This document shows, in pieces, positions 33,967-44,800 of a stretch of 64,000 nucleotides of DNA (its first letter is position 1; each line of letters begins with the position of its first letter). Source of the DNA: Polytrichum commune (Eukaryota; Streptophyta; Polytrichopsida; Polytrichales; Polytrichaceae). Under the pieces are notes generated by a model. The model worked only from the letters and a program-made list of their open reading frames with translations, was not told where the DNA came from and made no database searches. Where the stretch lies: the NCBI GenBank assembly GCA_950295325.1, contig OX485803.1, forward strand, positions 19,778,001 through 19,842,000, read 5' to 3'. A program made the translations under genes and the position numbers.

Positions 33967-34320
33967 CTTGTCACCGGGGGCGTTCCCGTCGGAGTTGGCG
34001 AGGAGGGGCAAGGCGTCCCGCAAAGGAATAGGAAGGGTTCCACTCTTCGTTGGCCGTGCGTCCATCCGTAGCCGCCGTTGAGGTGTAATACTGCCGCCGG
34101 GCCGAGAGGGGGACGTCCGGACGCATTTGCGATCTATGCCCTTGAGCGGCGACGGGGACGGAGATCTCCGTAAGATCTGCTTGGGTGGGGGGCTATCGAC
34201 GACGCCGGCGTCAAGAGGCTCCTTGGAGTAGTCAATGGTTGACGCGGCGTCGTAAACGGTCTCGTAGAAGAAGCTCCCCAAGTTTGACTCGCTGACGATC
34301 TCAATCGAAGGCTCCAAACG
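33967..34320 (-). CDS. Family 2: Pro/Ser-rich exon
   Basis: The exon starts after GCGCCAG with RLEPSIEIVSESNLGSFFYE and holds SPPPKQILRRSPSPSPLKGI and PSRPGGSITPQRRLRMDARP, ending at GACAAG/GTGACC. Both splice sites are good. It links the HAD exon and the coiled-coil exon, with a run of G just inside the following intron (33947-33962). Phospho-serine/proline-rich; function unknown. Confidence 0.45.
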
Positions 34321-34433
34321 CTGGCGCAAAAAAGGAAACGAAATAAAACCCAAGGGAGGAGGATTTGATAGAGCGCGTGAAAATCAAGATACATATGAAG
34401 CATATATTACACAAAGTGGGCGGGCGCATACAC

Positions 34434-34456
34434 ACACACACACACACACACACACG
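34434..34456 (+). repeat. (CA)n microsatellite
   Basis: About eleven CA dinucleotides in the intron after the HAD exon. Confidence 0.9.
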
Positions 34457-34463
34457 TACTGCC

Positions 34464-35276
34464 TCAAATGAGCTTGTTAAATTTTGCGTGAGAGAACAAC
34501 TCTCTGTACAAATGGTCTCGTGGATCCAAGTATCTCTCGCCTATCGGATTATTCCTAACAAAATTGTTTACAGGTAGTCCGCTTCCCCTGAGCGCCTGCA
34601 GGTATTTACTAAGGTCTAACAAAAATCGGTCCCGGACCTTCTCGACCGTCCACGTAGGGCAAACTATCAAGTTGGCCGTCGGGTTCAACATGTTCTTTGC
34701 GGCGCTGTCGTCCACCATGAGCGTGTTCTCCCGGGTGGGATGGACGTCGTAGGGGACACCTATCAAGGACGGTCGCTGGTCCCAAAAAATGGGCTTCAAG
34801 ACCTTGAGGTATTGGGGGGAAGTGGGGTTGTTTGGTTTTTTGACAATTTTGCCGTCCGGTGTGTACAATATTCTACAGGCTTCCTGTGCTAGGACCATGC
34901 AGGGGAGCTCGATGCCCTTGAAGATGAACTCCACGACTGCATTGGTGTTCTCGGCCTTCATGGAGCTCCACACGACCACCCACCATCGTTGTTGGGCGAT
35001 CTGGAGGAAGGTCCGAAGCCATGGGCGGAGGTGAACTAGCTTGCTCTTTATGAACGTGGGTGGCCCGTCGTAATTCGCGTCCTCGGGCTTGCAAAAGGGC
35101 ACCGTGGGGGTCCTCGGGCAATGAACGCATTGGACGAGGACCCCGTTGAGGTCTAACACCAGGAACCGGGTCTTAGGCGGCAAAGGTGGAGCGGGTAAAA
35201 TGGGGGGGACCATCGCGCTACCTTCCTCGCTTCTTGGAGAGGCCCGGCGGGGAGCCGCGACGCTATGCTCTGATCC
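34464..35276 (-). CDS. Family 2: FCP1/NIF-like HAD exon
   Basis: After the acceptor CTCCACAG the frame runs in phase through MVPPILPAPPLPPKTRFLVL to DLNGVLVQ (HAD motif I), WWVVVWSSMKAENTN (motif II region, as in hhhWSS of FCP1/SCP), and ENTLMVDDSAAKNMLNP (motif III/IV). This is the fold of the FCP1/NLI-interacting-factor phosphatases that act on the RNA polymerase II C-terminal tail. Canonical members have DxDx(T/V); here the second Asp is Asn (DLN), as also seen in a plant DLNG subfamily, so phosphatase activity is doubtful. The stop at 34464-34466 is 4 bp from a strong donor-like GTACGTG. Confidence 0.8.
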   Translation of the reverse strand, partial: GSEHSVAAPRRASPRSEEGSAMVPPILPAPPLPPKTRFLVLDLNGVLVQCVHCPRTPTVPFCKPEDANYDGPPTFIKSKLVHLRPWLRTFLQIAQQRWWVVVWSSMKAENTNAVVEFIFKGIELPCMVLAQEACRILYTPDGKIVKKPNNPTSPQYLKVLKPIFWDQRPSLIGVPYDVHPTRENTLMVDDSAAKNMLNPTANLIVCPTWTVEKVRDRFLLDLSKYLQALRGSGLPVNNFVRNNPIGERYLDPRDHLYRELFSHAKFNKLI

Positions 35277-35702
35277 CTGTGGAGACGAGCGACATAAGGC
35301 GGGGGAAGACTATCTCATGCTATGTCCACTTAAAGTGAATACAATATTTTCTGTGAAAAATACAAGAACCACTATGCATAGGCGGCCATACAAATCCAAG
35401 AGGGGGCAAGAGGACAAAATATATATTTGAACACGAAAACAAACATATGAGCACAAAATAATAATTTTATTGTTTGCAATGCTCTATGTACAAAATGTCT
35501 AGGGGTGCGAAGCCGCGTTGAACGATCCGTTCAAACTATCCTAATTGAACATCTACAAAATTGTGTGCACGCCTCCAAGTTCGAGTAATCGTCGCGAAGA
35601 GGGGGGGGGGGCTGAAGGGATGCGAGAGCGGATGGACGGGGTGGGGGCAGTTCCTCCTAGCTAGGGGGGACACGACCACGGCAACAAGACAATAGACCAG
35701 GA

Positions 35703-35724
35703 GTTTGGGTCGAGCGACCCAAAC
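35703..35724. repeat. Family 2 palindrome (intron before HAD exon)
   Basis: Arms GTTTGGGTCG and CGACCCAAAC around AG. It lies in the intron between exon 3 and the HAD exon, the same place as 49233-49357 in family 1. Confidence 0.92.
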
Positions 35725-35746
35725 TGAGGAGGTCTCAGTGTATTAC

Positions 35747-37232
35747 CTCTCCCTGGTCATGCCTGGACGCCATGGAAGCCTCCACCGCCTCCGCTTGTCG
35801 TTCTCTCTCGCCACCGCCTTCTCCGACGAGGTCAGCACCCCTATCCTGCAAGTGCTCAGTGTCAAGACCTTGTCCTAACCCAACCTCCGCATGTGCATCA
35901 TGCATAGGTTCATCGATTGGGATAGGAGTAGAAGTATCACCAGGCCCTTGAGGACCTTCAACATCAGGCATGGGTGTGTCTCTTTCAGACCCATGCTGGT
36001 CCATTGAAGACTGAGCGGTCACGGGGTTTGGGTCGGCCGACCCAAACTCTCCTGCACCATGAGATTGGCCTTGTTGCACTGTAAGGGGGGGCGGGTTTGG
36101 GTTGGACGACCCAAACATGTGGGGGTCGTCCTCTTGATGAGGCGGGGGCATCACCAGGGGCGGCCGAAGTGGTGGGGGGGTCAGAGGTCTAGAAGACCCG
36201 GGAAGGCGCCATATATTGGGGTCATCCGCTTGTTGAACCGGCGGATACGGACGGACGTGGGGGGGAACCATGTGCTGAAAGCTGAAGGAGGATTGCGGCA
36301 CGGGTTGCGGAGGAATGTTTTGGGAAGGGAAGCCGGGGGGCAAGTGTGGAAATGAGCCCGGGGGAGCCACCACCAAACCCTGCGCCCACATGCCTTGAAT
36401 CACTTGCGTGATCAAGTCCGCGCTAGATGGAGGTTGGGCCAATGCCCGCAGTCACTCTTGCTCCAATAAGAGAGCCCTTAGCTGTGCCACTTCATTCCGC
36501 ATTGAGGGTTCTTCAGCAGCGGCCTTTTGCAAGCAGACGCGTTGTTCTTCGTCCCTTAACCTCTTCTCGTTGGCTTCTTGCACGGTGAGGACTTCCGGCT
36601 TCACCTTCACCATCCCTGCGAAGGCACCTGGAGAGGGAGGGTCCGACCTGAGCCGTTTGGCGAGCTCCATGTCGTCCTCGTCTTCGCTGCTAATGGCAAT
36701 TGTCTCCTGGATGGCATAGTCGCCATAGAGTTTCTTGCCTTTTAGTTTCCTCCTCTCCCTGAACGCGGCAGTCGCGTCCCTGGAGTACATGTCGCGGGCA
36801 TCATCAACCGTCAGGACGGGCACCAACTTACTTTGTGGAGTTGCTGCCCGCATTGCCTTCTTTCGTTGAGGGGCTTCGGATTCCTGCGTGTAACCCGTTG
36901 CTCCTTCTTCGACCTCCCCTTCGACCTTCTGGTCCTCTTGTTCCTCTTGTTCCTCCTCCTCCTCCGCCTTGTCACCTGGCCCCCGAGATGAGGTACCCGG
37001 ATGCAATCCGACGAGTGGTTCAGGTGCTCCAACTGGAGCCCTCGTGGCAAATTCTGCAGGGTTGACACGCCTTGCCATATCCATCGGGTTTTCACCCCCC
37101 TCTACAATCTCCTCAACGTAGCTCCCCGGGATCCAATCGAGGATGTCCATCTTCTTGGCTAGGGATTTTTGGGTTTTGTAAAATTGAAGATCATTGTCCT
37201 CTATATAGGAGTACATCTTCAAACCCAACATC
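35747..37232 (-). pseudogene. Family 2: methyltransferase-tail and acidic/Pro-rich exon
   Basis: The exon starts after AATGTGCAG with MLGLKMYSYIEDNDLQFYKT, which in the joined protein follows FGGSKPIYAGM, so the pair resembles (F.GSGTT..AA..LGR..xGxExD) of N6/N4 DNA methyltransferases. Then comes a basic/acidic linker (EEEEEQEEQEDQKVEGEVEE), a coiled coil (KRLRDEEQRVCLQKAAAEEP), and a Pro/Gln-rich tail. An in-frame TGA at 36454-36452 (probable CGA ancestor) breaks it; the frame continues beyond as LRALAQPPSSADLITQVI. The donor CCAGGGAG/GTAATACAC at 35747 resembles the family 1 donor at the same place. Confidence 0.65.
36026..36116. repeat. Two family 2 palindromes inside coding exon
   Basis: Copies at 36026-36047 (centre GC) and 36095-36116 (centre GA, one arm mismatch) lie in the Pro-rich coding part, reading FGSADPNP and FGSSNPNP. 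Family 1 likewise has a palindrome in the equivalent exon. Confidence 0.9.
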
Positions 37233-37326
37233 TGCACATTCCAAAAACAACTTGGATCAGAGATATGCTCATTAAATTACACCAAGAACAAGAAAAAAAA
37301 ACAATAAGAGAAAACCAATACAAAAG

Positions 37327-37384
37327 GTTTGGGTCGGTCGACCCAAACCATCACTGCGTCAAGTTTGGGTCGCTCGACCCAAAC
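37327..37384. repeat. Two family 2 palindromes (intron in methyltransferase motif)
   Basis: Copies at 37327-37348 (centre GT) and 37363-37384 (centre CT) lie in the intron between PIYAGM and MLGLK, the same intron that holds a family 1 palindrome in copies A and B. Confidence 0.95.
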
Positions 37385-37413
37385 TATAAACCAACTATTT
37401 TGAAGTTACTTAC

Positions 37414-38755
37414 CATGCCAGCATAGATAGGTTTGGAACCCCCGAAGACGTTGAAAATAGAATCCCCTCTTCTTGTCAGGGCCCTCAATATCCGTAAGTA
37501 GAACTCCATCCGCAGCTCATCGGCAGTATAGTTCGCGTACTTGGCCTCGTCGTAGAGGCTCTTGCTGGCACCCAACCCCTCTGGTACTTGGAAGAGTTTT
37601 TCCATCCGGTTTATGGGGTGGTTGTCGACCTTCAGCAAGTTCGCTTTGTACACAAAGTACAAACACAATACGTCGACAAGCTTTGTTTTTTTGTCCTTCA
37701 ACGTCGAGTAAGACCCCTCCGCCGGTGCAACAATGTAATGAGATTTAGAGACAGCATAATCAGGTTGCAATTTCCTCGCAATCTCATATACCTGCTCCGC
37801 CCTCCTATCCTCGACTATCCACAACCAAATGTCGACCTCCCTAAATTTGGGACTTGCATAGTCGACGAACTTTGATAGGAAGGGCTCATAGAAGGGGGTG
37901 CTCATAGTACCCTCAAACGAACTTCCAGGAATGTTCCTGAAGTCTATCATTCCAAAGGGGAATCGATCCCCAGCATTCGTCCTTATCGTCTTGCGAGCCT
38001 CAACGCCAGGCCACCCCTGGATTTTTAGAGGCTCCAGGGTGACAAGGTTGAAATGCGCGTCCCCCTCAAAACTGACAATTCTCTTCTCCTTTATGAAATT
38101 CGAGAAGACACGTGCTGTGTGATCGGGAAGCGCCCGATTCTTCCCACCTTTCACCAGCTTGGACTGTAGGAAGTCTTCCCCCGCTTCCCTGATGAGAGCC
38201 GCCATAGATGCACTTGTGAACTTGTACTCCGCCTTGAACGCTCTCCAGTTTGCGTCGTGGACCTCCCCATCCACAAAAATGTTCATTTCGGGGACTATCT
38301 TGTGCAACTCTTGGACGATGGTGTTCTTCTTCTTCTTATTCTCCGTCCATTCCTTCATGGTGTAGCATGAAGGAACGAATGATTTAGGCTTGGAGAAGAC
38401 TATCTTTGGGTGCGCCCAACATTTCTTTGCCGTGGGCTCGACGTGCAGGATGTGCATGGCCGCCTTCCCCATGTCTGTCTCCGAAAGCCCTTGGAGTTAT
38501 CGAAAGAATTCTCTCATCAAAGGCTTGAGCTGCTTGAAACGTGCGGTCGAGTTGAAAAGCAGGCCTGTGTCGGGATCCATCAGGTCCCCCGTCTCGTGCT
38601 TCTCGAACACGTTCTTCCACTTCAACCAGACATGGTCGGATGCTGTTATCAAATAAATTTCTCCTCGCAACTCGTTATATTTCTTTTGCTTGTGACTCGC
38701 ATTGTCAATGGAGGAGAACTTATTGATCATTTGGTACTTGAAGTACTGCACATAA
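37414..38755 (-). pseudogene. Family 2: methyltransferase-like exon
   Basis: The exon runs from TTATGTGCAG (38755) to the GTAAGT donor (exon end 37414). It encodes DHVWLKWKNVFEKHETGDLM and LMDPDTGLLF, aligned with DIWRKWERIFKDYESGDYV and VDPKTGALM of family 1, then FREVDIWLWIVEDRRAEQVY, and ends LRALTRRGDSIFNVFGGSKP IYAGM, split by an intron before LGLK. Its order (middle domain, then motif-I-like F.GS at the C-terminal side) fits the permuted beta-class adenine/cytosine-N4 methyltransferases. No clear DPPY motif is seen. An in-frame TAA at 38499-38497 (CAA or similar before) interrupts the exon; the same frame continues as LQGLSETDMGKAAMHIL. Confidence 0.6.
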
Positions 38756-38772
38756 ACATGGAAACGCATGTT

Positions 38773-38773
<1 letters not shown>

Positions 38774-38808
<35 letters not shown>
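38774..38808 (+). repeat. (TA)n microsatellite
   Basis: About seventeen TA units inside the intron that also holds a palindrome. Confidence 0.9.
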
Positions 38809-38812
<4 letters not shown>

Positions 38813-38864
38813 GTTGGTTGGACATACGCTTATGTGGAAATTGTGAATATTAACCCCTATAAGA

Positions 38865-38886
38865 GTTTGGGTCGATCGACCCAAAC
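38865..38886. repeat. Family 2 palindrome (intron after ParB exon)
   Basis: Perfect arms around AT, 9 bp inside the intron from the donor at 38895. Same intron position as 45574-45595 and 12479-12500 in family 1. Confidence 0.95.
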
Positions 38887-38895
38887 CATACTCAC

Positions 38896-40215
38896 CTCCC
38901 ACTTTGGATTCTTGTCCTTCGCATTCTCCCTCTCCTTTGGAGGCCTGCCGTAGAACTCCCACACCTCGCGTGACACCATTATGTTGCGAATCCAAGAAGC
39001 TTGGTATGCCCGTTTCTTGTTCCCCATATTGAAGTAGCGGGAAATGTCGCTGAGTCTGGTTTCGTCATCTGACCACACCACCAAGGCCTTCCACACCTTC
39101 AACTTCTCTTTCTGGTGATTGGGATCATCCCACTCGGTCATAAGTTGGATTTTCTTTGACGCTTCCACGCTGTGCTGACTGTCAATTAGCCAAAAATCGC
39201 CTTTCTCAATTGACTGCCACATATCTGGGGTGGGCATTCGTTTGTGCCCCTGGGGCATGACTACGATAGTTTGCCTATCGTCTTTGAATTGCTCGCTCAC
39301 TATCTGGGCGATTATCCAATCAACATAGGCATCTTCCTTTGCCCGAACACACTTTTCAGGCGGTGCTAAGTGGCACTGAGCAATATTGACGTCAAACTTG
39401 AAATCCCCACCCATGAAGAAACAATGAGAGCACTTGGTCATGAAATTGTTCACGATCTTTTGGATTTCAGTTGCATCAACCTCATGCCCAGGCTTTGGCA
39501 TGCGCAGCTCCGGGGAAACTGGCTCATCAGTCATAACTGATAACGATTCTCGAGCCCTTTTTGAAGGCGTTGTCTGTCGACTGTTTGAGGGCGTCGGTGT
39601 CTCACTATCAGCCGGTGTTGTAGTTCTTCGTGAGTCAGCTGGAACAGCCCGCGGCTTCCTCACTGCTTGAGGTCTCGACGAGCCTGCGCCTTCTTCGGTT
39701 GTGGCCTTCCTCCTCACCGGTTGTTGTGATTTGGATTTGCTCTGTTGAGCCTTGTTTAAGGCATTGATTGTGTGTTTGAGCTTCGTAAACCTGGTTGCCA
39801 CCTTCGTGTTTGAAATGCTTGCATCTATGAAGATAGACTCGGGTTTAATAACGTCTGGCTCAACGCAAGAGTCCTTAACATACAAGGGATCAAACGGCTC
39901 GGAGAATTGATGCATGAACATATGTGCAGTCTGCATTGCAGAATTCTCGAGAATGACGTCGACATAGTCACCTAGAGCCTGGACTGACGCCACCTCCCAC
40001 CCCGACAGAGTTGCCCATGTGTTTTGATCCACTGTCCCAACTTTGACCACAAAGAGGATTTTGAACTGCGATGCCTTAACAACTTGGAGGGACCACACAA
40101 TGACGAGCCCGTCCTTAGGCACGTAAGACTCATCTTCAGGAGTTTCGTGTTCCTGCCATACCACATCTGGTGCCAGCATGAACCATCTTTCTCCAGGTCT
40201 CTTTTTTGGGGCCAT
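38896..40215 (-). CDS. Family 2: N-terminal and ParB-like exon
   Basis: The exon begins exactly at an ATG (40215) preceded by the acceptor CTCTCTTGCAG, so a 5' untranslated exon must lie upstream. Domains in order: N-terminal region (residues about 1-130), Ser/Thr/Arg-rich linker with basic patches (about 165-240), then a ParB-like domain with DRQTIVVMPQGHKRMPTPDM and FWLIDSQHSVEASKKI, matching VNGQHT in family 1 and the G/DxxHRxxA motif of ParB/Srx folds. It ends at NPKWE/GTGAG, the same intron position as FKKWK/GT in family 1. No stop interrupts this 440-residue exon. Likely nuclear DNA-binding protein; sites may be the family 2 palindromes. Confidence 0.75.
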
Positions 40216-40240
40216 CTGCAAGAGAGTCATACCACAATTA

Positions 40241-40485
40241 GTTTCGGTCGGGCGACTCAAACTATTAAAATTTTAAAATGCTTATGTCTAATAAATGTCA
40301 ATAATATATGGGGTTTGGAATTAGCTTGATCGTTTAATATGAATTTTGAATTAGTTGGTATCTTGGGTTTGGGTCGCTCGACCCAAACCAGGTCTTAGGT
40401 TTTGGTCGCTCGACCCAAACCATGTTTTCGGTTTGGGTCGCTCGACCCAAACCAGGTGTTGTGTTTGGGTCGCTCGACCCAAACC
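40241..40485. repeat. Family 2 palindromes, tandem array with exact 32-bp period
   Basis: Copies start at 40368, 40400, 40432 and 40464: a period of exactly 32 bp (22-bp palindrome plus 10-bp linker, linkers CAGGTCTTAG, CATGTTTTCG, CAGGTGTTGT), all with CT centres. A decayed copy (arms GTTTCGGTCG/CGACTCAAAC) lies at 40241-40262, 25 bp upstream of the splice acceptor. The array lies in the 5' leader intron of the family 2 gene. Confidence 0.95.
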
Positions 40486-40870
40486 AGTTTCCGTACATTC
40501 AAACAACAAAAATTAGTTGTATATTATATGTATTTTCAAGTAATTATTGTTCTTTCAATTTTTGATCGCTAATGATACGGTGCTTATTATAAATGTTTAT
40601 TAAATAATTCTTATATTATAATAAGATAGTATGCAATGCTTATGATAATCATAAGAAAAATATATTTATGCACGAAGGAAATTACCTGTTCTTGCAAGCT
40701 TTACAAGAAGTTGTTCTTGCAAGCTTTATAAGAAGTTTTTATTGCAATCTACTGTTGCAATTTGAATCTAAGACGTAGTTGTGCTCTAATTCCAGAAGCA
40801 CTGAAGACTCTGATGAATCTTAGAGCGCTGTACAGACTCTTTGAAATACACATTCAATCTCACAACATTC
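40486..40870. other. AT-rich leader of family 2 gene
   Basis: No gene recognised. A short duplication of CTTGCAAGCTTTA.AAGAAGTT lies at 40691-40738. On the minus strand this is upstream of the family 2 start codon. Confidence 0.4.
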
Positions 40871-41405
40871 TGAATCTATAGCTATCAAGACTCTTAACAT
40901 CATAAGGTCTCCAAACTCTGAATCTCACATACTCAGAACCCTCTCCACTCTGTTGCTAATTCCTTCTAGCTATGACAATCCGAAGCCCCTAAATCCTCAA
41001 CAGTCAACACTCTGAATCTCCGACCTTCAACACTCTAAACTCTCAAACCTTCATGCTATTAACACTCTGAAGCTCCTCAACACTCAACACTCTGAATCTC
41101 CGACCCTCAACACCCTAAACTCTCAAACCTTCAAGCTATTAACACTCTGAAGCTCCTAAATCCTCAACACTCAACACTCTGAGTTTCCAACCCTCAACAC
41201 CCTAAACTCTCAAACCTTGAAGCTATTAACACTCTGAAGCTCCTAAAGCCTCAACATTCAAGACTCTGAATCTCTCACCCTCAACACCATAAACTCTTAA
41301 ACCTTCAAGCTATTGACACTCCGAAGCTCCTAAACCCTCAACACTATGAATCTCACAACGCTCAACACTCTGAAACCCACAAACTATCAATACTCTGAAA
41401 GGTAA
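40871..41405. repeat. Minisatellite of about 85-90 bp
   Basis: Four to five units share AACACTCTGAA, TCTCCGACCCTCAACACCCT, AAACTCTCAAACCTTCAAGC and TATTAACACTCTGAAGCTCC. It lies upstream of the family 2 gene. Confidence 0.85.
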
Positions 41406-44400
41406 AACAAATAGAGTAATCTCAAATGATTCTATAACATCTATGCCACGAAACTACAAAAACAGAATGTGGAACTGAGCTTACTGTCACGCTCTAGCAA
41501 GAGAAAGGAGGGAGGAAGAGAGTGTGAAGGAACGCGTCGGTTCGTGGAGGCGGCGCTTCCAAGAGCAGCGCGGAGTTGCACTTGGCGCGGAAAGGAGAAA
41601 AAGACCCGAAAAGGGCAACCTTTCGGGTTTTGTTCTCCTCGGGAAAAGGCCCCACAACACGGCTTTAGGGCGCCCATCGGATTAGGGCACCCGCGCAAAT
41701 AGGGTTACGGGGCAACCCTAATCCCTAAACCCTTACCGCACTACCGTATCGGCATTTAATTTTTTCCGAAAAAAGTACATAGCCTAAGGTATTGCACAGT
41801 TTTTTCAAATTTTCAAGGTAGTTGAAGTTATTGTCTCTTAAGCCGTTTAGGGACTTTAGATAAAGAACACAATTCATTTGACATTCAACTATGTCATCTT
41901 AGTTGAACATCTTTCCCAACTCCGATTTTCAATGTATTGCATTGAATGGTCCTTAATTGGAATGCTCAAAGGCAATTATACGGTTTAATATTATAAGTAT
42001 GATAACCATTTACATGGTTTGATAATATGAATACATATTGTAATTCCTATGTTGGTTAATGTTGGAGGACAAGGCTATAGCCTATCATAGATCCCTTAAT
42101 AAGTAGCATTACACTAACTCAATTACACAAGTTTATGTATTGTCAATGATTGTAATAAGGAATTAGGCAAAATGTATTGACAACTTGTCATAGTTTTTTT
42201 TGTCAAAAACAAAAAAAATGGTTGTTTGATATATATCATGAAACATTAATATATTTATATGGAAGTTGATATTTAAAGTAAACACGAGAAGCATAATGAT
42301 TACAAATGGAATCCCTACACCCCCATGAGTTCAACATCATTTGAAGCCATTCAAGTAAACACTTTATTGGTCAATGGTCGCTCCACATACATTAAACAAC
42401 ATATATTAGGGTTTAGGGTTTAGGGTTTAGGGTGAGTTGACATAGGTAAAGCAAGTTCAAATAAAAACAATAAATTGGGACTTGTTGCACCACAAACCAT
42501 AAATGATTGGCACATATGTCAAATGACGGGGCCTCATGGCTTGTAAATTTAAATACAAATGTTTTTAGTCATGACAACATTTTAATTAAAGGATGTGGAA
42601 TATGGTTGTGTGGATGCTTAGGGTTTAAACTCACTAAAGCGAACATGTGATCTAGTGGTCATAATGAGGTCATCCTTAGTACGTGGAGACTAATAACAAG
42701 GTTATAGTACATACAATCTTTATCATGTGAATATGTTATTTGAAATAATTACACATTATATACTAATGAAAGGTACATTTGATTTTGTGAATGTTAATTA
42801 TGAGGACATACATTCCCAACTTTATATGTTTTGCTCATAAACATTGCTAAAATTGAAATGTCTTTGAGGATAGGTTCAAACATCCTTGGAAACATGAACT
42901 AGAATGTGACATTTGTGCTTGAAATTTCATTAATGACTTCCACAAAGGATATATGTAGGTGCTAGCTGCTCATATTACTCTAGATGAGCTTTTTTTTTTT
43001 GCACAAAGAAGTAAACGAAGGGTGGGCAATGATAGTCATATAGTATCTTTAGTGTTTTTTAGCACTCACCACATTTGTAGTTAATGTTTCGTGTTTTTTA
43101 ATACTCACCATAGTAGTAATGCATATTGAGGCACTAGTTTTTTGATTCTTTTGATTTCAGTGGTTACAATTTTGCTAAGCTCGTTTGTTTTATGTTGCTT
43201 TCTAGTTTGGTTCAAATATGCTTATGTACATCACATATGTCCACGCCAAACCCTAAACCCTAAAACCTTTAATGTCCATATGAGCAAATGCCCAAGTTAT
43301 ATAAGTACTATAGCATGCCAAGAATTAGGCTACATTTTGACTTAGAATAGCCTATGGGGTACTCGAAATGAAGACCAAGTAGTTTTTTCTACTAAAAGGG
43401 TCTCTTAAAATCATATTGAGTACATAAATAGCCCCTAAACAAATACTTGGTTAACGCACATGATTGGTCACAATTGCATGCTTGAGAATGGAGTAACGTT
43501 GTGTGCACACTTTACAAATGACATATTGTGAGCTTTATTAATTTTTTTCATTTGCACAATGTCATGTTTGTTTTTTGTTGTTAATATCATATACGTCGTC
43601 TTCTGATGGTCTGAATAGCTACTTTAACTGTTGTATTTAGTGACTTTTACCATATGGATTAAACGATGTTGCCACATTTTTGTCTAAATATTTGTTAAAA
43701 TATATTATAATGTTTGAGTTCAAGTACAGTAATATCTTGAAACATAATTTATTATGTTCCTTAGATGGATCAAAGGGAAGTTGTTGGGAATGATTTTGTA
43801 AATCACATATCTGATATTCATATCCTTTAATGCACTTGTTAAAATACATCCCGCTACTACCCTTCCTACCAATGGTGGAAGTCATATTCACTTAAAAAAA
43901 TAAAAAACCGCTAATTTTTCTCAAATAGTGACAATACATATTTATTCTACACAGAAAATATGTCAACTCAAGTAACTTCATGGTTGGGGCACCGAAGAGC
44001 AGGGAATAAAATTAAAGGGCTATTACCCTTATTTTGGGGTCAAGCCCTTCACATTCCCTTCAAAATATTTTGCAACCCTTCAAAAAGGAAGGGGTAATTT
44101 TCTGTAAACCCTTCAAAATGAACGGCAAAGAAAAGTAACCGGTCCCTAATAATACTTTGTGCCATGCTAATTGCTACATACAAACAGACAACATCTTCAA
44201 AAAAGCAGCCGCCCCATCAATGATGGTGGGCTGGTGGCATTGTAACAAACCATTCAAATTTATTCCATGCCGAGCCGCCACGCTAAGTACACATTTTCTA
44301 TTATAAACACTAGGCGGGAAAGTATGTCAGAAGGTTTCAATTACCGGCTAAAGGGGAATCAAGCGGGAAAGGTATCCAAGAGGAAGCAAGGGAGCGGATG

Positions 44401-44629
44401 CGGACAGTATAAAGGGCCAGCCTCCCCGAAAAGTCGGTCTTTTTTGCTCATCTCCCGCTCCAAAAATTGTAGCAAACTCTCTCACTTGGAGCTCTATTGC
44501 AAGGTTAGAGCATGCTCATAGTCATGAGCAAGCAATCACAACATCCATCCACGACTGTTATTTCCGTACTAAGCCTATATTTAGTAGTCACTATATTCAC
44601 GCCTCATTATACGGCGGAATTTACGGATA
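41406..44629. other. AT-rich stretch without recognisable genes
   Basis: No gene supported. It holds a telomere-like run (42408-42432), a degenerate one (43250-43266) and a GC-richer block at 41480-41740 with GA-rich sequence that could be a family 2 upstream region. On the right it leads into family 2 palindromes at 44630. Confidence 0.5.
42408..42432 (-). repeat. Interstitial telomere-like repeat
   Basis: AGGGTTT repeated about three and a half times, the opposite strand orientation to 23484-23507. Confidence 0.9.
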
Positions 44630-44800
44630 GTTTGGGTTGACCGACCCAAACCTATCCCCACAGGGGGCAGGTACTTGGGTTGACTTAGAGCCCACCTCCC
44701 CTACATAGTTTGGGTCGGTCGACCCAAACCCTTTCCCACATATTGCAGGTATTAGGGTGGACTCGGAGTCCATCCCCCCCTACAAGGTTTGGGTCGGTCG
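44630..44800. repeat. Family 2 palindrome array ending in a half site
   Basis: Full copies at 44630-44651 and 44708-44729, then GTTTGGGTCGGTCG at 44787-44800, whose right arm is replaced by family 1 sequence. Unit length is 78-79 bp with related spacers (CCCCACAGGGGGCAGGTA and CCCACATATTGCAGGTAT). This is the border between family 2 and family 1 DNA. Confidence 0.9.

Noticed and set aside
33907..33970. G run as another MITE tip
   Set aside because: No CTC + G end pair and no 8-bp duplication around it; it lies next to a splice donor of the family 2 gene.
40871..41405. Telomere-like or coding sequence in the CTCAACACTCTGAA repeats
   Set aside because: A plain minisatellite with stops in every frame and no heptamer match.
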